Shown here piece by piece: positions 1 to 8,316 of a stretch of 64,000 nucleotides of DNA. Numbering within the stretch: the stretch's first letter is position 1; the number at the start of each line of letters is the position of its first letter. The stretch spans positions 1-64,000 of the forward strand of contig NZ_LMQU01000016.1 in NCBI RefSeq assembly GCF_001425445.1. Direction: 5' to 3'. The DNA comes from Devosia sp. Leaf420 (GTDB lineage Bacteria; Pseudomonadota; Alphaproteobacteria; Rhizobiales; Devosiaceae). A program made the translations under genes and the position numbers. Below the pieces are notes generated by a model, which had not been told where the DNA came from, made no database searches, and saw only the letters and a program-made list of their open reading frames with translations.

Positions 1-56
1 CCCGGCACCACCTCTAGCAATTGGAAACTTCTATCACTGGGCATAGGAGCAGACAT
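1..56 (-). CDS. tnpA: IS66 TnpA, N-terminal fragment (runs off the window)
   Basis: Reading leftwards from an ATG at 56, the first 18 codons give a peptide starting MSAPMPSDRSFQLLEVVP. It is nearly identical to the start of the TnpA at 26272 (MSAHMPSDRSFQLLEVVP). TnpA is the small accessory DNA-binding protein of IS66 elements. Only the beginning is present, because the gene continues beyond base 1. Confidence 0.75.
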   Translation of the reverse strand, partial: MSAPMPSDRSFQLLEVVP

Positions 57-139
57 AGAAACTCACACCGTCATCAAATCAGACGTGCAAATAATCCAAC
101 TCAAGCCAATGCGTCAGACGGGGGCGCCTTGGCGCTTAC
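1..139 (-). mobile_element. IS66-family element, right end only (cut by window edge)
   Basis: Bases 1-139 resemble the right end of the complete IS66 element at 23811-26355: the start of tnpA, a leader, and a terminal sequence ending GGCGCTTAC at 139. The two copies differ at many positions, so they are related isoforms and not one recent duplicate. The tnp genes of both copies run on the minus strand. Reading of an unrelated gene, ugd, begins at base 140, which places the insertion boundary there. The rest of the element lies outside the window. Confidence 0.85.
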
Positions 140-605
140 CGTCAATCAGGAGCAAAAGAACTGGCTGTTCGATACGCTGTCACGCGCAATGCCGGAGGGT
201 GTCGCAGGCAGCAACATCGCGGTGTGGGGTTTGGCGTTCAAGCCCAATACCGATGACATGCGCGAGGCTCCGAGCCTTACCCTGCTCCAGTCGCTCTGGG
301 AAGCAGGTGCGCGGGTACAGGTCTTTGATCCAAAGGCTCAGGAAGAAGCGCAGCGCATATTTGGGGACCGCCCTGACCTTGTCTACGCAGCAAACGCCAA
401 TGATGCACTGGCCGGCGCAGAAGCCCTCGTGATCTGCACGGAATGGAACGCCTTCCGCAGCATCGATTTCGCGGCTGTCAAAAGCCGTTTGACAAGGCCT
501 TTGATTGTCGATGGCCGAAATCTCTACAATCCGGCTGCGGTCGCCGATGCCGGTATCGAATACTACTCAGTTGGTCGACCGCACCGTTCGGCGCGGTCCA
601 ACTGA
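140..605 (+). pseudogene. ugd: UDP-glucose 6-dehydrogenase, C-terminal remnant
   Basis: The frame from 141 to the stop at 605 encodes about 154 residues of the C-terminal UDP-binding domain of UDP-glucose 6-dehydrogenase. Typical strings are FKPNTDDMREAPS, ICTEWNAFR and DGRNLYNP. This enzyme oxidises UDP-glucose to UDP-glucuronate for surface polysaccharides. The NAD-binding and catalytic parts, roughly the first two thirds, are missing because an IS66 end abuts the frame at base 139. The open frame continues into the IS but carries no start of its own gene. The remnant is on the opposite strand to the polysaccharide operon and converges with it. Whether the 5' half survives beyond the IS cannot be seen. 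Confidence 0.85.
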
Positions 606-623
606 CGTTACAATAGTTAAACG

Positions 624-650
624 CCTTGCCTGGAAGTCCTCCAGGCAAGG
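624..650. terminator. Hairpin between convergent genes
   Basis: A perfect 11-bp stem, CCTTGCCTGGA pairing with TCCAGGCAAGG around a 5-base loop, lies between the stop codons at 605 and 654 of two convergent genes. There is no long T-run on either side. It is plausibly a bidirectional terminator. Confidence 0.6.
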
Positions 651-653
651 GTG

Positions 654-2114
654 CTACATCTTCCTGATTACAGCGATAATTCTCTCGACCTGTTCTTTTG
701 TCAGGTTGGAACCTGACGGCAGGCAGAAGCCACGCTCGAACAGCCCGGTCGAAACTGACTCGTTATCGTGCGGGAAGTACTGTGCGTCGGCAAATACGGG
801 CTGCATGTGCATCGGTTTCCAGACAGGCCGAGCTTCGATCAACTCGTTTGACAGCAGGCCGATCACATCGGACGCAGAGCGGTTGGTCACGTCTGGCCGG
901 ATGGTGGCCGCGGTAAGCCAGTGTGTCGAGTTGCTCCACTCAGGCTCGGGCATCAGCTCCAGCCAATCAATGTCGGCAAGCCCTTCGCTATAAAGATCGA
1001 ACACCGCTCGACGGGCGGCGACGCGATCGTCCAGCATGCGCAATTGCCCGCGGCCAACACCGGCCAGGATATTGCTCATGCGGTAATTGTAGCCAATCGT
1101 TGAATGCTGATAATGTGGCGCTGGATCTCGGGCCTGCGTTGCCAAGAAGCGCGCTCTCTGGGCTAACTCGCGTTCCTCGGTAATGAGCATTCCGCCACCC
1201 GAGGTCGTGATAATTTTGTTGCCGTTGAAAGAGAAAATGCCGAGGCGGCCAAAGGTGCCGGAGGGTCGCCCCTTGTATTTGGCACCCATGGACTCGGCCG
1301 CGTCTTCGACTATGTCCACGCCATACTGCCGGCAAAGCTCCTGAATCGGGTCCATGTCGGCACTCTGGCCGTAAAGGTTGACTACGATCACTGCCTTGGG
1401 CAGCTTGCCGGCGCGCTTGGCGCTCTCCAAAGCCCTCTCCAACGCCTTTGGCGACATGTTCCAGCTGTCTGGCTCGGAGTCGATGAGAACCGGCCTGGCG
1501 CCCTGGTAAGCGATCGGGTTCACACTGGCTGCGAAAGTCAGCGACGAACAAAAGACGGTGTCTTCGGGACCGACACCAAGCAACAAAAGCGACAGATGAA
1601 TGGCCGCAGTGCCTGAACTCACCGCCACGCCATGCTTGCTGCCGATCAATTCAACGACTTCGTTCTCGAAGGCATCCACATTGGGTCCGAGAGGCGCAAT
1701 CCAGTTGGTGGTGAATGCCTGCTGGACGAAATCTAGTTCACTTTCGCCCATATGCGGTGTGGACAACAGGATCTGGTCGTCGATGCGAGAGCGTTCAACC
1801 ACGTCGATGGCTTTGCCGTTCGCGTCGAGGACGACCAGATGGTTGATCACATGCTGGTTCATGAGCGAGAGGGCGTCGCGGCGGGTATATTTCTCGTCAA
1901 TGACGATGGACGACGCCTTGGGCAGTCCGTCGAGAGACGATTCGATGGTGCTGCCGTCAATCATGAGTCTACGGATATCGCCATCGGTAACAGTACGTTC
2001 GAACGTTCCATCCGCACGCACGAGCAAGACGATGCCGCCACCGGTCGCATTCAGGATTGCCAGGACTTCGCGTACCTGGGTTTCACGGCTCACGCTGATA
2101 GATTGAACGTTCAA
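654..2114 (-). CDS. CBS-domain / DegT-family aminotransferase fusion (LegC/PglE-like)
   Basis: This 486-residue protein joins a CBS pair (about residues 1-115) to a complete DegT/DnrJ/EryC1 PLP aminotransferase (about 120-486). The PLP lysine is K300 in FSFNGNKIITTSGGG, the form seen in LegC/PglE enzymes that aminate the 4-keto group of a UDP-6-deoxy-HexNAc. It is the last gene of the operon, directly after the acetyltransferase, NeuC, NeuB and NeuA genes. That context favours a legionaminic-type nonulosonic acid pathway. The start is a TTG overlapping the previous stop as TTGA; a GTG nine codons in is the alternative. A CBS pair on the aminotransferase is unusual; in Campylobacter the CBS domain is on the nucleotidyltransferase PtmE. 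Confidence 0.8.
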   Translation of the reverse strand: MNVQSISVSRETQVREVLAILNATGGGIVLLVRADGTFERTVTDGDIRRLMIDGSTIESSLDGLPKASSIVIDEKYTRRDALSLMNQHVINHLVVLDANGKAIDVVERSRIDDQILLSTPHMGESELDFVQQAFTTNWIAPLGPNVDAFENEVVELIGSKHGVAVSSGTAAIHLSLLLLGVGPEDTVFCSSLTFAASVNPIAYQGARPVLIDSEPDSWNMSPKALERALESAKRAGKLPKAVIVVNLYGQSADMDPIQELCRQYGVDIVEDAAESMGAKYKGRPSGTFGRLGIFSFNGNKIITTSGGGMLITEERELAQRARFLATQARDPAPHYQHSTIGYNYRMSNILAGVGRGQLRMLDDRVAARRAVFDLYSEGLADIDWLELMPEPEWSNSTHWLTAATIRPDVTNRSASDVIGLLSNELIEARPVWKPMHMQPVFADAQYFPHDNESVSTGLFERGFCLPSGSNLTKEQVERIIAVIRKM

Positions 2115-2746
2115 GTTCTTGTCTCATGAAGTTGCCGCGCGGGTACGCCAGCATAGGTGGAATTGGCAGGAACATCCCGGTTAACAACCGAGCCGGCCCC
2201 AACGACTGCATTTAGACCGATTGTGACTCGTGGCAGAATGTTCGCGCCGGCCCCGACCAATACATTGGCGTGAACGATCACGCCACCGCCGAGGGTCGAT
2301 CCGGGAGCAAGATGTGCGAAATCATTTACAACGCAGTCGTGGTCGACGATCGAACCGTGGTTGACGATACAAGCCAAGCCAACTTCGGCATCAGGACCTA
2401 TCACAGCGCATGCGGCAATAAAACAGCCGTCGCCGACCCGGCTAAGGTGGGACACGACCGATCGCGGATGAGCGATCGTGAAGAACGCTGCGCCTCTGGT
2501 CTGGAGCAATGCAGCAATACGACCACGGGCCGCGTTGCTGCCGATGGCGATATGTACGGGCTGATCAACAGGGCTCTCGGACGACAGCCGTTGGATCGGC
2601 TGCCCAAAGAACGTGCCACCGACCGCACTCTCGTCTTCTGTCATGAAGTCAATTGCCGAGGCCGTCCAGCCTTGCGCCAGAAGGGCATCGACCACTACCT
2701 TGGCATGGCCGCCCGTCCCGATCATCGTCAGGCGCTCAGTAGGCAT
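2111..2746 (-). CDS. Sugar O/N-acyltransferase, PglD/NeuD/LegH-like
   Basis: The 211-residue protein starts with a small Rossmann-like domain (MIGTGGHAKVVVDALLAQG) and continues as a left-handed beta-helix of hexapeptide repeats from about residue 95. The basic residue expected in this family is in the segment IVNHGSIVDHDCVVNDFAH. PglD/LegH enzymes acetylate the 4-amino group made by the neighbouring aminotransferase. NeuD-type O-acetyltransferases look alike, so the acceptor is inferred from context. The ATG at 2746 overlaps the preceding gene by 11 bases and the stop overlaps the next start. Confidence 0.75.
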   Translation of the reverse strand: MPTERLTMIGTGGHAKVVVDALLAQGWTASAIDFMTEDESAVGGTFFGQPIQRLSSESPVDQPVHIAIGSNAARGRIAALLQTRGAAFFTIAHPRSVVSHLSRVGDGCFIAACAVIGPDAEVGLACIVNHGSIVDHDCVVNDFAHLAPGSTLGGGVIVHANVLVGAGANILPRVTIGLNAVVGAGSVVNRDVPANSTYAGVPARQLHETRT

Positions 2747-3878
2747 TGACCTTTGCTCCAAGCGTATGGAGGTCGACATCGCGCAGAAGGCCAACAATGC
2801 GTTGTCCAGCCTTTCCGTCCCCGTAGATATTCACCGAAGGCCAACGTCCTTGCCGCAGTGCAAGATTGAGCGCTTCTCCGATCTGAGCCTTTGAGGCGCC
2901 GGGGGTGTCGATGACATTGTCATTGCGATCTCGCATGTTCTGACGAGTACCGACATTGACCACGGGCGTACCGAAGGAAGCCGCTTCGATGATGCCGCTG
3001 CTTGAGTTGCCAATGAGAACATCGGCATGGCGCACGAAAGACACGAAATCTGCTCGCGGAACATGTTTCATGACAACTGGGCCACCCGCGGATGACGCTC
3101 TGCGGTCCAGAACGTCCCCGATTTCTTGGCCACCGGCATCCGAGTTTGGCTTGAGCGCGAGCACCTGTAGTTGCGACTGCTCCAGGGCATCCAACATCCA
3201 GCCGATCGTCTTGGCACCAATTGCTGTTTCCTGCACCACAGGGTGGTAGAGCAACACGGCGGTCGGACGGGTCTCATCCAGGCCAGAGGCAGAAAAAAGC
3301 GCGCTGCGATCGGTACTGGCAAGCTCGACAAGGCCGTCGAGGCCGGGAGCTCCGGTGATGTGGATATTGTCGGGGTTTTCACCCATCCTTATTAGCCGCT
3401 CTCGACTGCCGGCCGTCGCCGCGAAGTGGAGATGGGACAGTTTGGAGATCGCGTGGCGGATAGGCTCGTCGATCGTACCGGACAGTTCTCCGCCGTGAAC
3501 ATGTGCGACCGGAATGTTGAGGTGTAGTGCGGCAGTCGCTGCGGCCAGCATTTCTCCTCGATCGCCCAAGACCAGAACGACGTCAGGACGGCTAGCCTCA
3601 AGCTGTTCTGTGATGCCCGTCAGCATTCGACCGACATTTCGAGCCATCAGGCCGCCGCTCGGAGGTCCCGCCTCTATGGGCACGATGCCGGCAATGTTCA
3701 GCCCTGAGGCACGAACTTCATCGATGGTGTTGCCGTAATCAGGGAACAGGTGCATGCCTGTCGCGATGACATCAAGGGCAAGTCCGGGTTCTCCGGCTAT
3801 GCTCAGCAGCGTCGACAGCATCAATCCAAAGTCCGCGCGGGTACCCGTAATATAGGCGATGCGGCGGACTGACGTCAT
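2736..3878 (-). CDS. neuC: UDP-sugar 2-epimerase, hydrolysing (NeuC/LegG-like)
   Basis: The 380-residue protein has the GT-B-like fold signatures of hydrolysing UDP-GlcNAc 2-epimerases: TGTRADFGLM at residues 12-21, a GDRGEMLAAA segment, HVHGGELSGTIDE and the late GNSSSGIIEA nucleotide-binding loop. Such enzymes release UDP and give free ManNAc (NeuC) or the 2,4-diacetamido-6-deoxymannose analogue (LegG). Because an aminotransferase and a PglD-like acetyltransferase are coupled to it, the LegG role is more likely, but sequence alone does not separate the two. Its ATG overlaps the stop of the NeuB gene. Confidence 0.82.
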   Translation of the reverse strand: MTSVRRIAYITGTRADFGLMLSTLLSIAGEPGLALDVIATGMHLFPDYGNTIDEVRASGLNIAGIVPIEAGPPSGGLMARNVGRMLTGITEQLEASRPDVVLVLGDRGEMLAAATAALHLNIPVAHVHGGELSGTIDEPIRHAISKLSHLHFAATAGSRERLIRMGENPDNIHITGAPGLDGLVELASTDRSALFSASGLDETRPTAVLLYHPVVQETAIGAKTIGWMLDALEQSQLQVLALKPNSDAGGQEIGDVLDRRASSAGGPVVMKHVPRADFVSFVRHADVLIGNSSSGIIEAASFGTPVVNVGTRQNMRDRNDNVIDTPGASKAQIGEALNLALRQGRWPSVNIYGDGKAGQRIVGLLRDVDLHTLGAKVNAY

Positions 3879-4906
3879 GCCAGATCAACCCATTCCAGTG
3901 TGTGTCCAGCAGGAAGATCACGCGCAGCTACGCGCCCAACGACCTTTCCGAGGTCTTTTGGTTCGATGCCATTACCGGGACGCATCAGTCTGACAACGTC
4001 ACTGGTGAGCGCAGACCCCTTGGGCACATCACTTATGACGGTAACGCTTCGCCGCACCAATGCCCGGACCGGCAGTTCCGCAGCCGTTGGTGCCTTGATG
4101 CCATCGCCCATGGCAGTTTCTATGGCGCGGATATCCCGGACCATTGCCGTGAGTTCCGCGGGCTCGAGCGATGCTGCGTGATCGGGGCCAGACATGGTTT
4201 TGTCGAGCGTAAAATGCTTTTCGATGACGCGGGCACCCATGGCAACCGCGGCTGTCGGCATTGCAATTCCCAGCGTGTGATCGGAATACCCGATCGGCAG
4301 ACCAGTTTCTCGCTGGATAGTGATCATGGCTCGCAAATTGACGTCTTCGGCCGCAGCTGGATAGTTGGATGTGCAATGGAGGATGGTTACGATATCCGCC
4401 AATGCGCCATGCAGGCCCAGTCGGCTGCGTTCGTCTGCGATCGCGTTCACAGCCTCCTGCACTTCAGCGAGCGAAGCCATGCCGGTGGATACGATAAGCG
4501 GCAGATCCTTTTGCGCCATATAGCGCAGGAATGGAATATTGGTCAGTTCGCCCGAGGGAACCTTGATACGCCTGATGCCGGCGGCAACAAGCATATCCAG
4601 CGCTTCCTCGTCGAAGGCGGTCGACATGAATTCGATCCCGCGCTCGGCACTTCGTTCCACTAATCGATGATGAAGCTCCTCTGACATTTCCAGAGCTTTG
4701 AGCATGTCGTACTGGTCGCCATCGCCGGTGGCCTTGACCTGATACTCAGCCTTCGCCGCGCCGCGCCGCGCCAATTTGTCGGCGGTAAAGGTCTGGAACT
4801 TTACGGCATCGGCGCCAGCATCGGCAGCGATGTCCACCAGCCGGAGTGCTTTTTCTGGGTCGCCGTTATGGTTGACCCCGGCTTCCGCGATTATGAAAGT
4901 GGCCAT
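3875..4906 (-). CDS. neuB: N-acylneuraminate / legionaminate synthase
   Basis: This 343-residue protein is a NeuB-family synthase, condensing phosphoenolpyruvate with a 6-carbon N-acyl sugar to form a nine-carbon sialic-type acid. The TIM barrel covers about 1-280, with IAEAGVNHNGD at the start, KFQTF, VPSGELTN, IGYSDHTLG and EKHFTLD. A C-terminal SAF (antifreeze-like) domain follows, with GNGIEPKDLGKVVGR. Length and domains are normal for the family. The gene overlaps the NeuA gene by 16 bases and the NeuC gene by 4, so translation is probably coupled. LegI is the preferred reading from context. Confidence 0.88.
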   Translation of the reverse strand: MATFIIAEAGVNHNGDPEKALRLVDIAADAGADAVKFQTFTADKLARRGAAKAEYQVKATGDGDQYDMLKALEMSEELHHRLVERSAERGIEFMSTAFDEEALDMLVAAGIRRIKVPSGELTNIPFLRYMAQKDLPLIVSTGMASLAEVQEAVNAIADERSRLGLHGALADIVTILHCTSNYPAAAEDVNLRAMITIQRETGLPIGYSDHTLGIAMPTAAVAMGARVIEKHFTLDKTMSGPDHAASLEPAELTAMVRDIRAIETAMGDGIKAPTAAELPVRALVRRSVTVISDVPKGSALTSDVVRLMRPGNGIEPKDLGKVVGRVAARDLPAGHTLEWVDLA

Positions 4907-5610
4907 GTGTGGTGCTCGTAAAATGCTGCAAGGGTTTCGGCGGCTATCCAGTCGGCGATCGTGTCGATGTCGAGTGCTTCACACGGATCATCGCAGACAA
5001 TACCGGCGGTTTCGGCCGGGAAGAAGGTTTTCTCCGCAATAAGCGTCTCGGTGCGGATCACATAAAGGTTGCCGGCAATGGCATAGGCAGGTGGCAGATC
5101 TTGCGTGCGGAGCCGCGTCTGGTTTCGATCGCCATCGATATAGGCTTTCATCCTGGCGCCGTTCTCCAGCGTATAGACATGGAACGGGTGGCTCGCAGCT
5201 GGTGCAATGCCCACTGCGGCTGGAACACCGCCATGCTCTATTCGGTCAAGGGCCTCGCGCCATCGTTCAAGCTTGCGGATTGGCGAGGTGGGCTGCAGCA
5301 GGGCGATTCTATCGTAGCGATGCCCGGCCTGTTCTTCCTGCGCGATTGTGTGCAGCGCCATCTCCACCGACCCTGCTGTGTCGCTGGAAAGTTCGGGCGG
5401 CCTTAACCAGGGGACGTCGATACCCTCGTCGCGCGCAACCCCAGCAATACGCTGGGAATCCGTTGATACGACGATCTTGTCGAACAAGCCCGCGCCGCGT
5501 GCAAAGCGGATTGTCCATGCGATCAGTGGCGTTCCAAGAAACAGCCGTAGATTTTTGTCGGGCACGCGCTTGGAGCCAGCGCGAGCAGGGATTATTGCCA
5601 GCGTCGACAT
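4891..5610 (-). CDS. neuA: CMP-nonulosonic acid cytidylyltransferase (NeuA/LegF-like)
   Basis: The 239-residue protein opens with IPARAGSKRVPDKNL, the nucleotide-binding loop of the CMP-sialate synthetase family, followed by STDSQRIAGVA and LLQPTSPIR. It activates a nonulosonic acid with CTP for transfer. The start at 5610 overlaps the HisH stop by one base (TAATG). The longer upstream reading into HisH is not needed. The nearby synthase and epimerase make it the last step of the CMP-legionaminate-type branch. Confidence 0.85.
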   Translation of the reverse strand: MSTLAIIPARAGSKRVPDKNLRLFLGTPLIAWTIRFARGAGLFDKIVVSTDSQRIAGVARDEGIDVPWLRPPELSSDTAGSVEMALHTIAQEEQAGHRYDRIALLQPTSPIRKLERWREALDRIEHGGVPAAVGIAPAASHPFHVYTLENGARMKAYIDGDRNQTRLRTQDLPPAYAIAGNLYVIRTETLIAEKTFFPAETAGIVCDDPCEALDIDTIADWIAAETLAAFYEHHTWPLS

Positions 5611-6257
5611 TACATCTCGACGAAGTGGCGGAGCGCGCGCAGCCCTATTTCGCCGCTTCGCTCCGGGTGAAACTGGGTTGCCACGATATTGTCGCGGGCG
5701 ACTGCGGCGCAGAGCCTGTGCCCCCCATAGTCGCATTCGGCAAGAATGTCGGCTTTATCCGCAGGAACGGCGCAGAACGAGTGGACGAAATAGACAGCAG
5801 GATCGATTTGGGCCAATGGCTCAAGAAGCGTTCCCGCCCACGAGCGGTTCGTGTGTTCAGGCACAAAAAGTTTGTCCCAACCGATATGGGGCACGCGTTG
5901 CGGTTGGCCATCCACCGTCTGATCAGGGACAGCCCGAACCCAACCGGTTAGCAGTCCCAACCCGTTCGTGTCGCCAAACTCTTCGCTGCCCTCGAACAAC
6001 ATCTGCATGCCTACGCAGATGCCCAGCATGGGCCGACCCGTAGCGACGAAATCCCTGATCGCGTCTGAGTGGCCGCGGCGATTGAGCTCGTGCATGCTAT
6101 TGGAGAATGCGCCGACACCCGGGACGACAAGCCGCTCTGCGCTCCGTGCCTGGGCAGGATCTTCCGTGATCGTCAATTGCGCGCCGACATGTTGGAATGC
6201 GCGTGCAACATTGAGCATGTTGCACATGCCGTAATCGAGGAGAGTAATCGCAGCCAT
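5610..6257 (-). CDS. HisH-like glutamine amidotransferase subunit 1 (sugar amidination)
   Basis: A 215-residue class I glutamine amidotransferase of the HisH type. The catalytic Cys81 lies in GICVGMQ, and His197 and Glu199 in FHPERSGE. It releases ammonia from glutamine for channelling to HisF. The position between the nonulosonate genes and a HisF-like gene, with no other histidine genes, points to acetamidino-group synthesis on a sugar and not to histidine synthesis. In Campylobacter jejuni a similar hisH/hisF pair lies beside pseA. A second, clearly different HisH is at 10211. Confidence 0.82.
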   Translation of the reverse strand: MAAITLLDYGMCNMLNVARAFQHVGAQLTITEDPAQARSAERLVVPGVGAFSNSMHELNRRGHSDAIRDFVATGRPMLGICVGMQMLFEGSEEFGDTNGLGLLTGWVRAVPDQTVDGQPQRVPHIGWDKLFVPEHTNRSWAGTLLEPLAQIDPAVYFVHSFCAVPADKADILAECDYGGHRLCAAVARDNIVATQFHPERSGEIGLRALRHFVEM

Positions 6258-7006
6258 TACACGGTTCTCACTTGGATGCCGGCTTCGACAGCTGATTTGC
6301 GTATTTCGGAGACTGTCAGGTGTTCGTAATGCAGAACATGTGCTGCGGCAATTGCGTCGACATCGTTGTTCGCGGCCGCCTTGAAATGAGCCATGTTACC
6401 CATGCCGCCGCTCGCAATAATGGGCACTTTGACTGCCTTGCGAACAGAGCGGATAAGGTCAAGATCGAACCCCTTCGCTGTGCCCTCCATATCAATGGAG
6501 GTGAGCAGGATTTCGCCCGCGCCAAGCGAAACACCCTGCTGCGCCCAGCTCACGACGTCCAGTCCCGTGCGCTCACGCCCATTGTCCGTATAAACCTCCC
6601 AATGTCCCGGGCTGGTCGACTTGGCTTCGATCGAGAGCACCATGGCCTGAGAGCCGAAGTGCCGAGCCACATCGGAGATAAGCTGAGGATTGGAGACGGC
6701 TGCGGTATTGATAGCAACTTTATCACCCCCCGAGCGCAGGATATGCTGAGCATTTTCGACCGAACGGATGCCGCCCCCGACAGTAATGGGGATAAAGATC
6801 TGGTCAGCCGCACGCGAAATGATGTCGGAGAGATTGTTGCGACCATAAAGGCTGGCAACGACATCCATATAAATCAGTTCGTCGGCGCCATCCTGATAGT
6901 ACTTTAGGGCATAGGCTTGTGGGTCCCCAATTACGCGGAGACCTTCCAGCCGAACTCCCTTGATCAGGTTCTTGCCCTTGATATCCAGCCGGGGAATGAT
7001 TCTCAC
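6257..7006 (-). CDS. HisF-like cyclase subunit 1 (sugar amidination)
   Basis: A 249-residue TIM-barrel protein of the HisF family: RIIPRLDIKGKNLIKG at the start, VGGGIRS, LLTSIDMEGTAKGFD and IIASGGMGN. It pairs with the HisH whose start codon overlaps its own region at 6257. In amidination systems it conducts ammonia to a PP-loop amidotransferase. I chose the GTG at 7006 because the family begins at this point (VRIIPR). A GTG at 7093 would add 29 residues without family similarity. The 93-base gap to the upstream gene is among the largest in the operon. Confidence 0.8.
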   Translation of the reverse strand: MRIIPRLDIKGKNLIKGVRLEGLRVIGDPQAYALKYYQDGADELIYMDVVASLYGRNNLSDIISRAADQIFIPITVGGGIRSVENAQHILRSGGDKVAINTAAVSNPQLISDVARHFGSQAMVLSIEAKSTSPGHWEVYTDNGRERTGLDVVSWAQQGVSLGAGEILLTSIDMEGTAKGFDLDLIRSVRKAVKVPIIASGGMGNMAHFKAAANNDVDAIAAAHVLHYEHLTVSEIRKSAVEAGIQVRTV

Positions 7007-7099
7007 ATTGCTCAATTGTCTGCCGTTATACCGGTTGGTGTAAATTCTTGTTTTCTGAATTGGCACAGAACGAGCGAATTGCCAAACGCTCACGTGCGA

Positions 7100-8305
7100 T
7101 CAGGTCTGAGGAGGAATATTTCCCGCCACTAATGACGCGGGTGTCTCATCCATGGTTGCTCTTCCCGTGGCCGCGTCGGCAAGAAGCTGCGCCATAACGC
7201 CCGCTTGGCGCGCTCTGGAATAAGGAGCGACAGCCGTCAGGGCGCTTTGCTGCATGGAACGATAGAGCGCAAGATCATCTCGCAGGGCAACGATGTGGGC
7301 GACGGCAGCATCGATATCGCCAGCGGCAAGATTATAGCCACAGCCGTGATGGCTGACGAAATCGCCCGCATCACTCCGCGGCGCGACAAGGGTCGGCATG
7401 CCCAGCCCAAGATATTCCCAAACCTTCACCGGGAAGGAGTCCGCGGATATTTCCTCGTCCTTGCGCAAGGAAATTCCGACATGGCACCGTGCCACTTCCT
7501 CGATTGTGCGCTCCTGCGACAGGCGGCCGAGAAAACGGATATTCGGCACGTCCACATTTTCGAACAAGCCGGCGTCGCGTCCGTAGCCGATCACGACAAG
7601 GTCGATGTCGTGGGCTGCAAGTTGTCGACCGACGGCCAATAGAGAGGCATTGTCCTGAAAATAGCCGAGGACGCCATGGAAGCACACGGTGAAGCGCTGG
7701 TGTAGGTCCGGCGCTACGCTCTCACGGCCGCGCGAATAGCCGTTGATGATGGTATGAACTGGCACCTGAACGCCTTGGAGGCGCAGCGTCTTAGTGAGGC
7801 CCTCAGTTGCTGCGATGATCACGGTTGCGCCGGCATAAGCCCGCCGGGAAAGCCCCGTGAAAATCCTGGCAAGAAAACCTCCGGGCTTGACCAGCCCGGC
7901 GGCAATGTAGGCCTGCGGATAGATGTCGCGAACGTCTAGCGCGTAGCGAATACCACGCAGCTTCAGAGCGAAAACGACGACCAGCATAGCCAGATAGCTC
8001 GGCGTAGAAACGAGCCAGAATACATCTCGATCGCGCCCGAATGCCTTGATGGCCAGGCGCAGGCCAAGAAGCAATTCGCCGCCGAGGCGTGCGAGCAAGC
8101 GTTGATTTCCCGCCGACTGATTGCCGACAGATATCAGCTCGACACCATCGATGGGCGTGGGCTCGGCCGTGGCACAGTAAACAGTGACAGGACCAAATGC
8201 TCCCTCGGCGACAAGGGCGCGCACGAATGCATCACCGCGCGGTGCGCTGCCGCCGCCGCTCGAAGGCGGCATTGTCTCGTAGATCAGAGCAATGGCCTGA
8301 GTCAC
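7100..8305 (-). CDS. Glycosyltransferase family 4-like (WbuB type)
   Basis: This 401-residue protein has the GT-B layout. The N-terminal half carries PPSSGGGSAPRG and the stretch YALDVRDIYPQAYIAAGL, typical of WbuB-like family-4 transferases. The C-terminal half has VGISLRKDEEISADSFPVKVWEYLGLGMP, the nucleotide-sugar-binding region. It would add one sugar to the growing lipid-linked unit at the cytoplasmic membrane. The GTG at 8305 is preceded by AAGGAG seven bases upstream and lies 11 bases past the WbpG-like stop. The sugar donor cannot be inferred. Confidence 0.78.
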   Translation of the reverse strand: MTQAIALIYETMPPSSGGGSAPRGDAFVRALVAEGAFGPVTVYCATAEPTPIDGVELISVGNQSAGNQRLLARLGGELLLGLRLAIKAFGRDRDVFWLVSTPSYLAMLVVVFALKLRGIRYALDVRDIYPQAYIAAGLVKPGGFLARIFTGLSRRAYAGATVIIAATEGLTKTLRLQGVQVPVHTIINGYSRGRESVAPDLHQRFTVCFHGVLGYFQDNASLLAVGRQLAAHDIDLVVIGYGRDAGLFENVDVPNIRFLGRLSQERTIEEVARCHVGISLRKDEEISADSFPVKVWEYLGLGMPTLVAPRSDAGDFVSHHGCGYNLAAGDIDAAVAHIVALRDDLALYRSMQQSALTAVAPYSRARQAGVMAQLLADAATGRATMDETPASLVAGNIPPQT

Positions 8306-8316
8306 CCGGTGCTCCT

